DNA of 64,000 nt from Algoriphagus aquaeductus (GTDB taxonomy: Bacteria > Bacteroidota > Bacteroidia > Cytophagales > Cyclobacteriaceae): positions 1-64,000 of the forward strand of contig NZ_QKTX01000010.1 in assembly GCF_003253485.1 (NCBI RefSeq), in the 5' to 3' direction. This document shows positions 1 through 9,489 of the stretch, one piece after another. A model generated the notes under the pieces. That model was not told where the DNA came from. It was given only the letters and a program-made list of their open reading frames with translations, and ran no database searches. Position 1 is the stretch's first letter. Each line of letters opens with the position of its first letter. Made by a program: the position numbers and the translations under genes.

Positions 1-4
1 ATGA

Positions 5-74
5 CAACACTAATTTAGTTATTCAGCCTAAGGAAAGGAAGCCTAGGCTTCCTTTCCTTAAACCTTTAGTGTTG
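5..74. repeat. Nested inverted repeat with a 32-nt perfect palindrome
   Basis: Positions 29-60 read identically on both strands, with CCTAGG at the centre. Outside it, CAACACTAA (5-13) is matched by TTAGTGTTG (66-74). The palindrome is not followed by a T-run, so it is not a classical intrinsic terminator in the + direction. It lies directly upstream of a glycosyltransferase-like gene that lacks its N-terminal half. It could be a recombination or insertion scar, a terminator-like hairpin of the gene to the left, or a sequence-end artefact. Confidence 0.75.
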
Positions 75-88
75 CATTTATAACTTGA

Positions 89-913
89 ATCTGGGATTTG
101 CAGAAAATAGAAATTGGAAAAGGGTTTTATGAGAAAAAAGTAAGAGGCTTAGCAGTAGGTGATAAATCTTTTACAAGAGGTCAAACGCCTGATTTAGATA
201 ACTTAAAATTAGATGTAAGCAAAAAGAAAATTGTGATTTTCAATTCAAGCCCTGATGAGATATATTCATTAGGGGATGAATGGGGATGGAATTTTGAAGG
301 GTTAACATCACAAGCTGATGTTATTTCTTTTCTATGTTCGGAGTTATTAGGGACAGACAATGAATTTCAAATTATCTTAAGATCTCATCCTAATTTGAAA
401 AATTACAAAGGTAAAGAAAAAGAAATATATAAATCGTTAGAAGCGAAATTTACAAATTTTATTTATATCTCTCCTAATTCCAGTGAAAGTAGTTATGCTT
501 TAATGGAGATTGCTGACTATGTAATTTCTTTTGGTTCTACAATTGGAATTGAATCATCTTTTCATAAGAAGAATTCTATTCTAATTGGAAAATCATTCTA
601 CTATAATTTGAATGTTGTAAACACTGTAAACTCTTTATCAGAATTAAAGCATTTTTTGTATTCAAAAGAAGTTAATGATTCACAAGTTAACTACTTGAAT
701 ATTTTGAAATATGGGTTCTATAATTCTAATAAAATATATAATGTTTTTAATTATTTTAAGATACAGCCTGCTCATATGCAATTAGATGGGTTTAATCATT
801 ATGGAATTGTGAGAAATGTATCATCGCTTCTGAAATTAAAATTCATTATTTTAAGTATTTTTTTTAAATTGAGGAATCGTATCAGTTTTTTAGTTTCAAG
901 TAAATATTTTTAA
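89..913 (+). pseudogene. C-terminal part of a glycosyltransferase / capsule-synthesis-like protein, 5'-truncated
   Basis: The reading frame is open from 89; a TTG at 98 is the first usable start and gives 271 residues. The protein looks like the C-terminal Rossmann half of a GT-B or capsule-polysaccharide-synthesis protein. Residues about 45-50 form a beta strand (VIFNSS), followed by LRSHP near residue 93 and SFGSTIGIESS near 145, the sort of loop that binds the phosphate of a nucleotide sugar or CDP-alcohol. The N-terminal acceptor domain expected in this family is absent. Upstream, this frame has stops at 86-88, 59-61, 44-46 and 29-31, and a 32-nt palindrome. Frame 3 is open from the window edge to 81-83 and may carry the tail of the missing half. 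It is very A+T-rich, like the four genes after it. I favour a truncated or frameshifted gene; a short functional protein is possible. Confidence 0.5.
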
Positions 914-926
914 ATTTATTTAACCA

Positions 927-2081
927 GTGATATCAAAAAATCAAATTATTTTTGTTTTCACATATTTTGCGGGATTTTTATTTAATTTAATTATTAATAG
1001 GTATGTGTTCGGTAACTTTGAAAAAGAAGAGTTTTCAATGTATAGTTATTATTTGAATTTATTAAATTTTTTTATACCTATAATTACCTTTAATTTAAAA
1101 GATAGTGTATTGAGATTTCGTTCTCATTATAGTAGCAATTATTGGGTTTCGGTTTTTGTTTTATCTGTGTTTTCAATGTTTATCTATTTTTTTATTTTCA
1201 TAATCTTTAATCCATGGTTTCTTACATTTTTTTTCTTGGGTATTTATAATTTAATTTCATCTTATTTGAGAGCTTCTGACAAGTATTTAGCTTTTAATCT
1301 CCAAAGAGTACTTCCTTTCTTTTTTCTTTTTGTTCTGACTATAGTTTTTTCACCTAAAAATCATGAATTTTTATTATTTCTTACAGGCACTAGTTATTTA
1401 TTATCTGTAATTTTTTCGATAAAGGGTTTTCTGCCTTTTGCTAAGTTTTTTGATTCAATTAGTTTAAATAGAGTGTATATTTTTTCAAAATCTAATTTAA
1501 GTTATTCTTTACCAACTGTATTGAGTGTTTCTGCTTTATGGGGTATAAATTCTATGGATCAAATGTTTCTTAAATATTTTTATGATTTTGAATATTTGAG
1601 TAATTATATGGCTTCTTTTAGAATTGTGAATATTTATAAAGTTTTGCTTTCTGTTTTTTTAATTATATATCCTACATTTTATTTTAATAATTTCAAGAAT
1701 ATTGATTTGATTAAAAAGAGAAGGTTTCAAATTTCTTTCATATCTTTTTTAATCTTTCTTTTTTGTGTTATTTTTAGTAAGTTTTGCTTTTACTTGTTTG
1801 ATGCCTTGAATTATTATGACGAATCTTACTATATATTTATTTTTCTTTTGGGTTCTGAATTTTTTAAGTTTTTAATTTCTTTGCGATTAACTGTATTAAG
1901 TCAGTTAAAAAGGACTGATTTAGTTTCGTATTATTATCTTATTTTTCTATTAGGTATATGTTTCTTTCATTTTTTTTTAATACCTATTTATGGTGATTTG
2001 GGAGCATCAATTATTTCGTTAGGTGTATCATTTATTTTTTTTATAATATCATGTTTTATTTCCAAGAAGTATGAAGTATAA
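927..2081 (+). CDS. Wzx-like polysaccharide flippase
   Basis: This 384-residue protein consists almost entirely of hydrophobic segments (about 10-12 predicted helices) rich in Phe, Ile and Tyr. It fits the MATE/MOP exporter superfamily proteins that flip undecaprenyl-linked repeat units across the inner membrane. The start is GTG at 927, 13 bases after the previous stop; no convincing ribosome-binding site is visible, which is usual in Bacteroidota. The 3' end overlaps the polymerase gene by 11 bases, so the two are co-translated. Assignment rests on topology, size and position beside a polymerase and glycosyltransferases; this family diverges too fast for motif proof. Confidence 0.75.
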   Translation: MISKNQIIFVFTYFAGFLFNLIINRYVFGNFEKEEFSMYSYYLNLLNFFIPIITFNLKDSVLRFRSHYSSNYWVSVFVLSVFSMFIYFFIFIIFNPWFLTFFFLGIYNLISSYLRASDKYLAFNLQRVLPFFFLFVLTIVFSPKNHEFLLFLTGTSYLLSVIFSIKGFLPFAKFFDSISLNRVYIFSKSNLSYSLPTVLSVSALWGINSMDQMFLKYFYDFEYLSNYMASFRIVNIYKVLLSVFLIIYPTFYFNNFKNIDLIKKRRFQISFISFLIFLFCVIFSKFCFYLFDALNYYDESYYIFIFLLGSEFFKFLISLRLTVLSQLKRTDLVSYYYLIFLLGICFFHFFLIPIYGDLGASIISLGVSFIFFIISCFISKKYEV

Positions 2082-3213
2082 GTTTATAATTCTGTATATT
2101 TTACTCGCTTTGATTTTAACTTCTTTTTTTGATTATAATAATCTAGTTAGATTGTCAGTTTATTTTTTTATTTTTTCTTTTTCTTTTGTTAGATTGTCAA
2201 AATTGAATTTTAATTCTCTTTCTAAAATAGAATTGTCTATAGTATTACTGCTTATATTGTCGTTTATTGATTTAGTTGTTCATTTGTCTTTTGGATACCA
2301 GTTTTTGTTTTTGTTTACTGGATTATTAATGATATGGAGTTATTTTGTTTTTTGGATTTTGTTTCCTGTTGAGAAGTTTGAATTTAATTTATATTTAAAT
2401 ATTATCAATGTTTTTTATTTATTTGTAGCTATTTTAGGGGTTTTACAATTTTTTCTTTCTAAAGATTTGTTTGGATTTATTGTTTCTGAAGAAATTGATA
2501 AAATAAAGGATTTGGATTTTATTCTTTTTAGAGCTACGAGTGTTACTGGTAGTCCTCAAGTATATGGATTATGTCTTGTTGTTATATCAATAATTAACTT
2601 TCATGTTTTTTTGAATTTTAGAAAATTTATTCACCTAATATTGTTTCTTATTTTTATTTTATCTGCTGTTTTAAGTTTTAATAAGTCTGTGGGTTTTATT
2701 TTTTTGTTTTATCTTCTTTATTTTTTACTATTTCGTAGATTAAGATTTTATTCCTTATTTATTTTTTTTATGATATTTACTTTAATATTTATTTATTTTG
2801 ATGTTTTTTTAGATTTTTTCTTTAGATTTTCTAGTGTTGATAGGCTTGTTGAATCTGAGTCTGGCGGAAGACTTTTTATATATTCAAGAATTTTAAACGA
2901 AGTTAATTTAGTGTTTGGAGAAGGTTGGGGTAAGTTTAATAATTCTGTAAGTTTTATGTTTAATGAAACCTATCTTAATCCCGAAAGTTTTATTTTTCAA
3001 ATATATGGGGAATCTGGAATTTTTGGTTTAATTCCATTTTGTATTTTAATTTATTTACTGTTTCTGTTAACCAATAAATTTTCAAGACCATTGTTTTTGA
3101 TCTTTATTGTTCAATTGGTTTTCGTTCATGCTGTTTTAAGTCCTTTTATCTTTCCATTAGTATTCCTTGTGAATCCTAAACTTTATAGTAAATATAATGA
3201 AGATTCTTATTAA
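2071..3213 (+). CDS. Wzy-like O-antigen/capsule polymerase or ligase
   Basis: A 380-residue integral membrane protein with about 10 hydrophobic helices and a larger loop around residues 255-300 containing SGGR and GEGWG, typical of the Wzy/WaaL/RfaL superfamily. Such enzymes join lipid-linked repeat units in the periplasm. It begins inside the end of the flippase gene (11-base overlap) and runs 17 bases into the next glycosyltransferase gene, so it belongs to one transcription unit. Base composition is strongly A+T-biased compared with genes after about 4840. Polymerase is favoured over ligase by its place between a flippase and glycosyltransferases, but sequence alone cannot separate them. 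Confidence 0.7.
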   Translation: MKYKFIILYILLALILTSFFDYNNLVRLSVYFFIFSFSFVRLSKLNFNSLSKIELSIVLLLILSFIDLVVHLSFGYQFLFLFTGLLMIWSYFVFWILFPVEKFEFNLYLNIINVFYLFVAILGVLQFFLSKDLFGFIVSEEIDKIKDLDFILFRATSVTGSPQVYGLCLVVISIINFHVFLNFRKFIHLILFLIFILSAVLSFNKSVGFIFLFYLLYFLLFRRLRFYSLFIFFMIFTLIFIYFDVFLDFFFRFSSVDRLVESESGGRLFIYSRILNEVNLVFGEGWGKFNNSVSFMFNETYLNPESFIFQIYGESGIFGLIPFCILIYLLFLLTNKFSRPLFLIFIVQLVFVHAVLSPFIFPLVFLVNPKLYSKYNEDSY

Positions 3214-4324
3214 TCTTGCCACTTTAAAGAATGGTGGAGGTCAAAATGTAGGATTGAATTTCGTAAAATGTTTAATAATAGAACATTATGATCTGTCCGA
3301 GTTTTTATTTGTTGTTTCTTCCGGCTCTCTCATTGAGGAGGAGTTAAGTAAATGTAGATATATTGATATCATATCTGTTTCTAAAAATCCTTTAAAGCGA
3401 ATGGCTTTTGAGTTATTTCGAGGAAAGAAAATTATAAAAAAGTATAATATTGATATTATTTATACTTTGTTTGGTCTTGGTTTGTATCCTAAATGTTGTC
3501 TTCAAGTCTCTGGGTCGGCAGACTCTAACATATTTTTCCCTGACATTAATTTTTGGGAAGGATACACTGGGTTTTCTAGGATTAAAAAAATTATTGTTGA
3601 TAAGTATAGGATATATGCCTTGAGAAGAGCGCATTCTATAATTTTTGAAAATGAATTGATACTTGAAAAAGCAATAGAACTTTTTCAACTTGAAAATGTA
3701 TTTTTTAGTAAACCGTCAATAAATCCAGATTTTCCCTGCGATCCTTTGGAATTTCCTTTTATTAGTTCAGAATTTAAAATTGGCTTATTTTTTTGTAGTT
3801 GGCAAAAGAATAAAAATTATATGTTAATTCCAGAAATACTACATGAGTTTAAAAATAGAGGTATTAAATTTCATATTGTAATAACTGCTCCAAAATCAGA
3901 TCTAAAATCATATAATGAGTTTATACTTAAAATCAATAGTTTTAACGTAAGTGATTTGGTAACTGTATTAGGTCCTGTAAAAAAAACTCAAATTAAGGCT
4001 CTCTACGAAAAAGCTGATTATGTTTTTTTATTAAGTAAGTTAGAAAGTTTTAGTAATAATATCATTGAGTCTTGGTTCTTCAAAAAAGTATTAGTTATAT
4101 CTGATGAAAAATGGGCTAATGCCATTTGTAAAGAGGGAGCCCTTTATGTTGATAGGGACAATCCACTCGATATTGTCGAAAAGATTCAATCTTTAGAAAG
4201 ATCAAGTAAGCAAAAATCTTCTATTATTGCTAAAGGAAATCAAATCTTGAAGACCTATCCTTCGATTAAGGAGAAAGTAGAATTAGAATTGAAATACATA
4301 AGGTCTTTACATGAATTCAATTAA
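3197..4324 (+). CDS. GT4-family (GT-B) glycosyltransferase
   Basis: A 375-residue cytoplasmic glycosyltransferase. The N-terminal domain opens with a beta strand and a glycine-rich turn (NGGGQN near residue 14). The C-terminal donor domain carries the EX7E signature within [13 protein letters not shown] near residues 277-289, typical of retaining GT4 enzymes. It overlaps the polymerase gene by 17 bases and the acetyltransferase gene by 14. It presumably adds one sugar of the repeat unit on undecaprenyl diphosphate. Donor and acceptor cannot be read from the sequence. Codon use is A+T-rich, like its upstream neighbours. Confidence 0.8.
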   Translation: MKILINLATLKNGGGQNVGLNFVKCLIIEHYDLSEFLFVVSSGSLIEEELSKCRYIDIISVSKNPLKRMAFELFRGKKIIKKYNIDIIYTLFGLGLYPKCCLQVSGSADSNIFFPDINFWEGYTGFSRIKKIIVDKYRIYALRRAHSIIFENELILEKAIELFQLENVFFSKPSINPDFPCDPLEFPFISSEFKIGLFFCSWQKNKNYMLIPEILHEFKNRGIKFHIVITAPKSDLKSYNEFILKINSFNVSDLVTVLGPVKKTQIKALYEKADYVFLLSKLESFSNNIIESWFFKKVLVISDEKWANAICKEGALYVDRDNPLDIVEKIQSLERSSKQKSSIIAKGNQILKTYPSIKEKVELELKYIRSLHEFN

Positions 4325-4832
4325 ATCTTTTTTTGTAATTTCTTACGAATTGGTTATGAATATGCTTTTTGCATTGCCTAGGTATAGATTTTTTATCTTT
4401 TTCAAAAAACTCTTACTTCTTATTATGGGGGCCAAAGTAGGTAAAGGTGTAGTAATCTATCCTGGAGTTTGGATTACTCCTGGACGTAATTTAATTATAG
4501 AAGATCATGTAGATTTAGCCAAAGATGTTCTAATTACCACTTCAGGAGGTGTTGAAATTGGAAAGAGAACTTTGATTGGTTATCGAACTCAAATTTTATC
4601 TTCAGATCATACAATTCCACCTAGAGGAATGCCATTCCCAATTTCTGGAGATAATCATAAAAAAATCAAAATAGGAAAAGACGTTTGGATAGGTGGTAAT
4701 TGTCTAATTACAGCTGGAGTGACTATTGGTGATGGAGCTGTTGTGGCTGGAGGCAGTGTTGTGACTAAGGATGTTCCAGAGTATGCAATTGTGGGTGGAG
4801 TACCCGCAAAATTAATCAGAATGAGAGAATAA
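4311..4832 (+). CDS. Left-handed beta-helix (hexapeptide repeat) O-acetyltransferase
   Basis: 173 residues in the size range of WcaF/maltose-acetyltransferase-like enzymes. After a short hydrophobic N-terminus (residues 1-35) come imperfect hexapeptide repeats (for example [12 protein letters not shown], then [24 protein letters not shown]) that build the beta helix. The SSDHTIP segment near residue 100 supplies the likely catalytic histidine. It uses acetyl-CoA to acetylate a sugar, probably in the repeat unit. It overlaps the glycosyltransferase gene by 14 bases and is followed 6 bases later by the amidotransferase gene. It is the last of the strongly A+T-rich genes. Confidence 0.85.
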   Translation: MNSIKSFFVISYELVMNMLFALPRYRFFIFFKKLLLLIMGAKVGKGVVIYPGVWITPGRNLIIEDHVDLAKDVLITTSGGVEIGKRTLIGYRTQILSSDHTIPPRGMPFPISGDNHKKIKIGKDVWIGGNCLITAGVTIGDGAVVAGGSVVTKDVPEYAIVGGVPAKLIRMRE

Positions 4833-4838
4833 GTAAAT

Positions 4839-5975
4839 ATGATCAGAGAATTTATACTATGTACAAATTGTGTCATGGACACAACTGATTCAAATATTGT
4901 GTTTGATTCAGCCGGTGTTTGTGATCATTGCAATACTTTCTACACAAAGATTGAACCTTTTTGGCATACCGATGAAAGAGGAAAGGCTAAACTGGAAGAA
5001 TTGGTAAAAAAGATTAAGGATGAAGGAAAAGGGAAAGACTTTGATTGTTTGATGGGAATGAGTGGCGGGATAGATAGCTCCTATCTTCTTCATGTGATGA
5101 CAAAAGAGTTTGGACTTAGACCTTTGGTCTTCCATGTAGATGCCGGTTGGAATTCTCAGGTAGCAGTCAATAACATCGAGCGCTTGGTAGATGGCTTAGG
5201 GCTTGACCTTTATACTGAAGTCATCAATTGGGAAGAGATGAAGGAACTTCAGCTGGCATTCTTCAAATCAGGCGTTCCACATATCGATGTCCCCCAAGAC
5301 CATGCTTTTTTTGCTACTATGTACAAATTTGCTTCCAAGCATAAGATTAAATATATCTTGACAGGGGGTAATTATTCCACGGAATGTGTACGTAATCCCT
5401 TAGAATGGATGTATTACCAATCGGACTCGATCCAATTGAGAGACATTTTTAAGAAGCATGGAAAAGGAAAGCTTGAAAGTTATCCTGTAACCAATATTCT
5501 TTGGCATAAGGTGTATCTCCCATATTTCAAGGAAATAAAACTGTTTAGACCCTTAGATTTTGTCCCTTATCAAAAAGAGCTGGCCATGCAATTTTTGGTT
5601 GATACCTATGGCTATCAGAAATACCCTCAAAAACATTTTGAGTCTCGTTTTACCCGATTTTATGAAGGTTTTTGGTTGCCACAGCGTTTTGGATATGACA
5701 CTCGAAAAGTACAATATTCTAGTTTAATCTTAACTGGTCAAATGACCCGTGAAGAGGCTTTGGAAAAGTTAAAAATCCCAGCCTATACAGATGATCAAGT
5801 GAAGGAGGATTTTGAATTTATCTCCAATAAACTGGGGATTACAACCGACGAGCTTTGGTCTTACTTCCATGCTCCCAAGAAAACGTATAAAGACTATAAA
5901 TCGCAAGAGAGTATTTACAATTTAGGCGCATCTGTGATGAGATTTTTAGGTCTGGAAAAGGGAGGGAAACGATGA
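4839..5975 (+). CDS. wbpG: N-acetyl sugar amidotransferase, WbpG/PseA family
   Basis: A 378-residue PP-loop ATPase. The loop SGGIDSS lies at residues 75-81, and two CxxC pairs (C8/C11 and C28/C31) probably bind zinc. In Pseudomonas WbpG and Campylobacter PseA, this enzyme activates an acetamido group with ATP and replaces oxygen with ammonia to give an acetamidino sugar. Ammonia comes from a glutaminase partner, and the next two genes encode HisH- and HisF-like proteins, the usual three-gene set. The 3' end overlaps hisH2 by 4 bases (ATGA). The exact sugar cannot be told here because precursor genes such as wbpA, wbpD and wbpI are not in the window. Confidence 0.9.
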   Translation: MIREFILCTNCVMDTTDSNIVFDSAGVCDHCNTFYTKIEPFWHTDERGKAKLEELVKKIKDEGKGKDFDCLMGMSGGIDSSYLLHVMTKEFGLRPLVFHVDAGWNSQVAVNNIERLVDGLGLDLYTEVINWEEMKELQLAFFKSGVPHIDVPQDHAFFATMYKFASKHKIKYILTGGNYSTECVRNPLEWMYYQSDSIQLRDIFKKHGKGKLESYPVTNILWHKVYLPYFKEIKLFRPLDFVPYQKELAMQFLVDTYGYQKYPQKHFESRFTRFYEGFWLPQRFGYDTRKVQYSSLILTGQMTREEALEKLKIPAYTDDQVKEDFEFISNKLGITTDELWSYFHAPKKTYKDYKSQESIYNLGASVMRFLGLEKGGKR

Positions 5976-6586
5976 TAGGAATTGTCAACTATGGTTCGGG
6001 TAATATTCAGGCCATTGCCAACATTTACAATCGGCAAAACATTCCTTTTGAAGTAATTGAGAATCCCAATGATCTTAATAAAGCGGATAAATTGATTTTG
6101 CCGGGAGTAGGTGCATTTGATGCAACTATGAGTCAATTGGAAACTTCAGGTTTGAAAGCGGCTTTAGATGATGAGGTTTTGGTTAAAAGAAAGCCCGTTA
6201 TGGGAGTTTGTGTGGGAATGCAAATCCTTGCAGAATCGAGTGAAGAAGGAAACTTGCCAGGATTGGGTTGGATAAAAGGGAAAGTCAAGAAGTTTGATAT
6301 TTCCAAATTAAATGAGAAACCTTACCTGCCTCATATGGGCTGGAATACAGTTGAGTCAACTGTTGATCACCCGCTTTTTCATCAGTTGGATCATGAATTA
6401 GGATTCTATTTTGTTCACTCTTACTATTTCGAACCTTCCCAAGACTCGGATATTTTAGGCACATCACATTACGGGGAAATTTTTGCATCTGCGGTTTTTC
6501 ATGATCATATTTTCGGGATGCAATTCCACCCTGAAAAAAGCCATTCCAATGGTGTTCAGTTGCTATCCAACTTTGCCAAACTCTAA
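5972..6586 (+). CDS. hisH2: HisH-like glutaminase of the sugar-amidination module (HisH2)
   Basis: A 204-residue class-I glutamine amidotransferase. The nucleophile is Cys80 in GVCVGMQ and the partners are His186 and Glu188 in FHPEKS; the triad is complete. It releases ammonia from glutamine. In histidine synthesis HisH feeds HisF, but here it sits between a WbpG-like amidotransferase (4-base overlap) and a HisF paralogue. That context points to ammonia supply for sugar amidination. A separate hisB-hisC pair at the right end of the window suggests that the true histidine operon lies elsewhere. Confidence 0.88.
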   Translation: MIGIVNYGSGNIQAIANIYNRQNIPFEVIENPNDLNKADKLILPGVGAFDATMSQLETSGLKAALDDEVLVKRKPVMGVCVGMQILAESSEEGNLPGLGWIKGKVKKFDISKLNEKPYLPHMGWNTVESTVDHPLFHQLDHELGFYFVHSYYFEPSQDSDILGTSHYGEIFASAVFHDHIFGMQFHPEKSHSNGVQLLSNFAKL

Positions 6587-6589
6587 CTA

Positions 6590-7360
6590 ATGCTTCGAGC
6601 TAGAATAATCCCCTGCCTTTTAGTGCATAAAAAAGGTTTGGTCAAAACAGTCAATTTTAAAGATCCGAAGTACGTGGGTGATCCCATAAACGCGGTTAAA
6701 ATCTTTAATGAAAAAGAGGTTGATGAATTGATGGTTTTGGACATCGACGCTACCGTTGAAAACCGAGGACCAAATTTTGAAATGATTAAAAATCTAGCGC
6801 AGGAATGCCGGATGCCATTTTGTTATGGAGGTGGTGTGACCACGGTTGAACAGGCAAAAAGAATTATTGAACTCGGAGCGGAAAAGGTTGCACTTAGTTC
6901 GTCAGCAATAAAGAATCCTCAGCTCCTCAGAGAAATTGGCAAAGCAGTCGGAATCCAAAGCGTGGTGGTGGTACTGGATGTGAAAAAGAAAGGACTTCTT
7001 TCCGGTGGCGGATACGATGTGTATATCAAAAATGGGAAAGAAAAGGCTGGTATCAAGTTGAAAGAATTTATTCAGCAATTGAACGAGATTGGAGTTGGTG
7101 AATTGGTAATCAATTCCATAGATAAAGATGGGACAATGAGTGGTTATGACCTTTCATTGATTTCCACTGTCAGAGATCTTACAGATTTCCCAATGACTGT
7201 ATTGGGAGGGGCTGGAAGCTTAGAAGATGTGAAATCCATCATTTCGAATTATAAAATTATTGGTGTAGCAGCTGGAAGTCTTTTTGTTTTCAAAGGAAAG
7301 TACCGCGCTGTGCTGATCAATTATCCCAATAGAGAAGAAAAGTTTAGACTTTTTAAATAA
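6590..7360 (+). CDS. hisF2: HisF-like barrel protein of the amidination module (HisF2), catalytic Asp11 lost
   Basis: A 256-residue (beta/alpha)8 barrel that aligns with HisF without gaps over its first 130 residues. Position 11, the essential Asp of the cyclase (normally CLDV), is Leu here (CLLV), while Asp130 (VLDVK) is kept. HisF needs both acids for imidazole glycerol phosphate synthesis, so this protein is unlikely to make it. HisF paralogues beside WbpG are thought to form a channel that carries ammonia from HisH2 to the amidotransferase. It starts 3 bases after hisH2 and is followed 5 bases later by the oxidoreductase gene. Confidence 0.88.
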   Translation: MLRARIIPCLLVHKKGLVKTVNFKDPKYVGDPINAVKIFNEKEVDELMVLDIDATVENRGPNFEMIKNLAQECRMPFCYGGGVTTVEQAKRIIELGAEKVALSSSAIKNPQLLREIGKAVGIQSVVVVLDVKKKGLLSGGGYDVYIKNGKEKAGIKLKEFIQQLNEIGVGELVINSIDKDGTMSGYDLSLISTVRDLTDFPMTVLGGAGSLEDVKSIISNYKIIGVAAGSLFVFKGKYRAVLINYPNREEKFRLFK

Positions 7361-7365
7361 CAAAC

Positions 7366-9489
7366 ATGAAGCAGATCATTCAAGACCTTAAAAACGGAGA
7401 TACCATTTTAGAAGAAGTACCAGCACCTTTGGTTAAGCCCGGTCAGGTATTGATTCAAACCACCCGTTCTTTAGTATCTCTGGGTACCGAACGAATGTTG
7501 GTGGAATTTGGTAAAGCTAATTTTTTGCAAAAAGCCCGTCAGCAGCCCGATAAGGTCAAAGAAGTCATTAATAAGGTGAAGACGGACGGCCTACAACCGA
7601 CCATTAATGCTGTTTTCAATAAATTGGGTCAACCACTACCGCTAGGCTATTGCAATGTTGGAAAAGTCATAGCCGTAGGAAAGGGAGTAGAAGACTTTTC
7701 AGCAGGTGATCGTGTTGCTTCTAATGGGTATCATGCTGAATACGTTTCTGTCCCCAAAAATCTAGTTGCGAAAATTCCGGATGGCGTTACTGATGAAGAG
7801 GCTGCCTTTACGGTTATAGGGGCTATAGGTCTTCAAGGTATACGTTTAGCAAACCCTACCTTTGGTGAGACAGTAGTTGTAGTTGGCTTGGGCTTGATTG
7901 GTTTGATTACTGCCCAGTTGCTGAAGGCCAATGGATGTCAGGTGATCGGTTTTGACTATGATTCCGCTAAGGTTGCTTTAGCTTCTTCCTTTGGAATTAC
8001 TGCGGTGAATCCGGGAGAGGGAATTGATCAAGTGGCTTTTGTGAAAAGTTTTACCCAAGGGGTGGGGGCGGATGCTGTTATTATCACGGCCTCCAATAAG
8101 AGCAATGAGATTATTTCCCAATCAGCCAAGATGTCCAGAAAGAAAGGACGGATTATCTTGGTTGGGGTAATAGGATTGGACATTTCCCGTGCAGACTTTT
8201 TTGAAAAGGAGTTGACTTTCCAGGTTTCTTGTTCCTACGGTCCTGGTCGCTACGATGAATCTTACGAGCAAAAAGGGCAGGATTATCCGCTACCTTATGT
8301 CCGTTGGACAGAAAAACGAAACTTCGAAGCCATTCTTCAAGCGCTTGCTTCCAAATCTATTCAGGTGGAACCATTGATTACCGAACGGGTTCCATTAGAT
8401 CAATATCAGCAGATCTACGGGGATATGAGCGGAAGCAAGTCTATCGCGAGTATTCTGGTTTATCCAGAGAAATCAGGAGAACCTCAGCGTTCAGTTTCTA
8501 TAGCTTCCAATGGCTTTCAAGCCGGAAAAGGGACAGTGGGAATCATCGGTGCTGGAAATTTCACTTCGGCCATGATTCTTCCCTGTCTGAAAAAGACTCC
8601 TGCCAAACTCAAATTTATCTCAAGTTCTGCTGGTCTATCCGGAACCACCTTGGCCAAGAAATTTGGAGTTGCTCAATCCACCACAGATAACGATCTTATT
8701 TTAAAGGATTCGGAAGTGGATCTCGTCATGGTGACGACTCGTCATAATGCACACGCTCGAATGGTGATTGATGCCCTCAAGGCTGGAAAGCATGTGTTTG
8801 TAGAGAAGCCTTTGGCATTGAATCAAGAAGAACTCGATGCAGTGGTGGAAGCCTATGTTGAATCTGGAAAAACGGTTTCAGTAGGTTTCAATAGGCGTTT
8901 CGCACCTTTGGCCATTCAAATGAAAAAGGCCTTGGGCTCCGGGAATACGCCCATGAATATTATAGCCACCATGAATGCGGGTATGATTCCTGCCAATGTA
9001 TGGGTGCACGACATGGAAGTAGGAGGGGGCAGGATCATCGGTGAGGCTTGCCACTTTATCGATTTGATCAGCTATTTAGCTGGTTCCAAAGTCAAGTCAG
9101 TATGTATGTCTTCGATGGGAATCAATCCTGAGGAAAATACCGACAATGCCACTATCCTTCTGAAATACGAGAATGGAACCAACGGAGTGATCAATTACTT
9201 TGCAAACGGATCAAAGGCTTATTCCAAGGAGAGAGTAGAAGTGTATCATCAAGAGCGTACCTTGATCATGGATAACTGGAGAAAATTGAAAGGTTTTGGA
9301 TTTAAGAATTTTAGTTCAGCTTCTTTTAATCAGGATAAAGGACATCAAAACCAGTTTAATCTATTGATTGATTCCATTCAGAAAGGTGGGAATGCGATTA
9401 TTCCGATGGATGATTTGGTGAATACGACCAAGGCTAGCTTTGCGGCAATTGAGAGTCTCAAAACCGGTGCTTGGGTGAGTGTAGATTAA
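7366..9489 (+). CDS. Bi-domain oxidoreductase (zinc-type alcohol dehydrogenase + Gfo/Idh/MocA)
   Basis: 707 residues made of two NAD(P)-binding enzymes in one chain. Residues about 1-365 are a medium-chain dehydrogenase with the dinucleotide-binding turn VVGLGLIGL near 172-180. Residues about 385-707 are a Gfo/Idh/MocA-type oxidoreductase with GIIGAGNF near 391 and the family EKP motif. Such fusions recur in polysaccharide loci next to heparinase-like and GT4 genes, as here, though the heparinase gene is separated by a 2.6-kb island. It is expected to oxidise or reduce a nucleotide- or lipid-linked sugar; substrate unknown. It is the last gene of the run that starts at 927. The intergenic repeat arrays start just after its stop codon. 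Confidence 0.85.
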   Translation: MKQIIQDLKNGDTILEEVPAPLVKPGQVLIQTTRSLVSLGTERMLVEFGKANFLQKARQQPDKVKEVINKVKTDGLQPTINAVFNKLGQPLPLGYCNVGKVIAVGKGVEDFSAGDRVASNGYHAEYVSVPKNLVAKIPDGVTDEEAAFTVIGAIGLQGIRLANPTFGETVVVVGLGLIGLITAQLLKANGCQVIGFDYDSAKVALASSFGITAVNPGEGIDQVAFVKSFTQGVGADAVIITASNKSNEIISQSAKMSRKKGRIILVGVIGLDISRADFFEKELTFQVSCSYGPGRYDESYEQKGQDYPLPYVRWTEKRNFEAILQALASKSIQVEPLITERVPLDQYQQIYGDMSGSKSIASILVYPEKSGEPQRSVSIASNGFQAGKGTVGIIGAGNFTSAMILPCLKKTPAKLKFISSSAGLSGTTLAKKFGVAQSTTDNDLILKDSEVDLVMVTTRHNAHARMVIDALKAGKHVFVEKPLALNQEELDAVVEAYVESGKTVSVGFNRRFAPLAIQMKKALGSGNTPMNIIATMNAGMIPANVWVHDMEVGGGRIIGEACHFIDLISYLAGSKVKSVCMSSMGINPEENTDNATILLKYENGTNGVINYFANGSKAYSKERVEVYHQERTLIMDNWRKLKGFGFKNFSSASFNQDKGHQNQFNLLIDSIQKGGNAIIPMDDLVNTTKASFAAIESLKTGAWVSVD

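Noticed and set aside
5972-7360. Histidine biosynthesis hisH-hisF pair
   Set aside because: Coupling to a WbpG-like amidotransferase and loss of HisF Asp11 argue for the sugar-amidination role.
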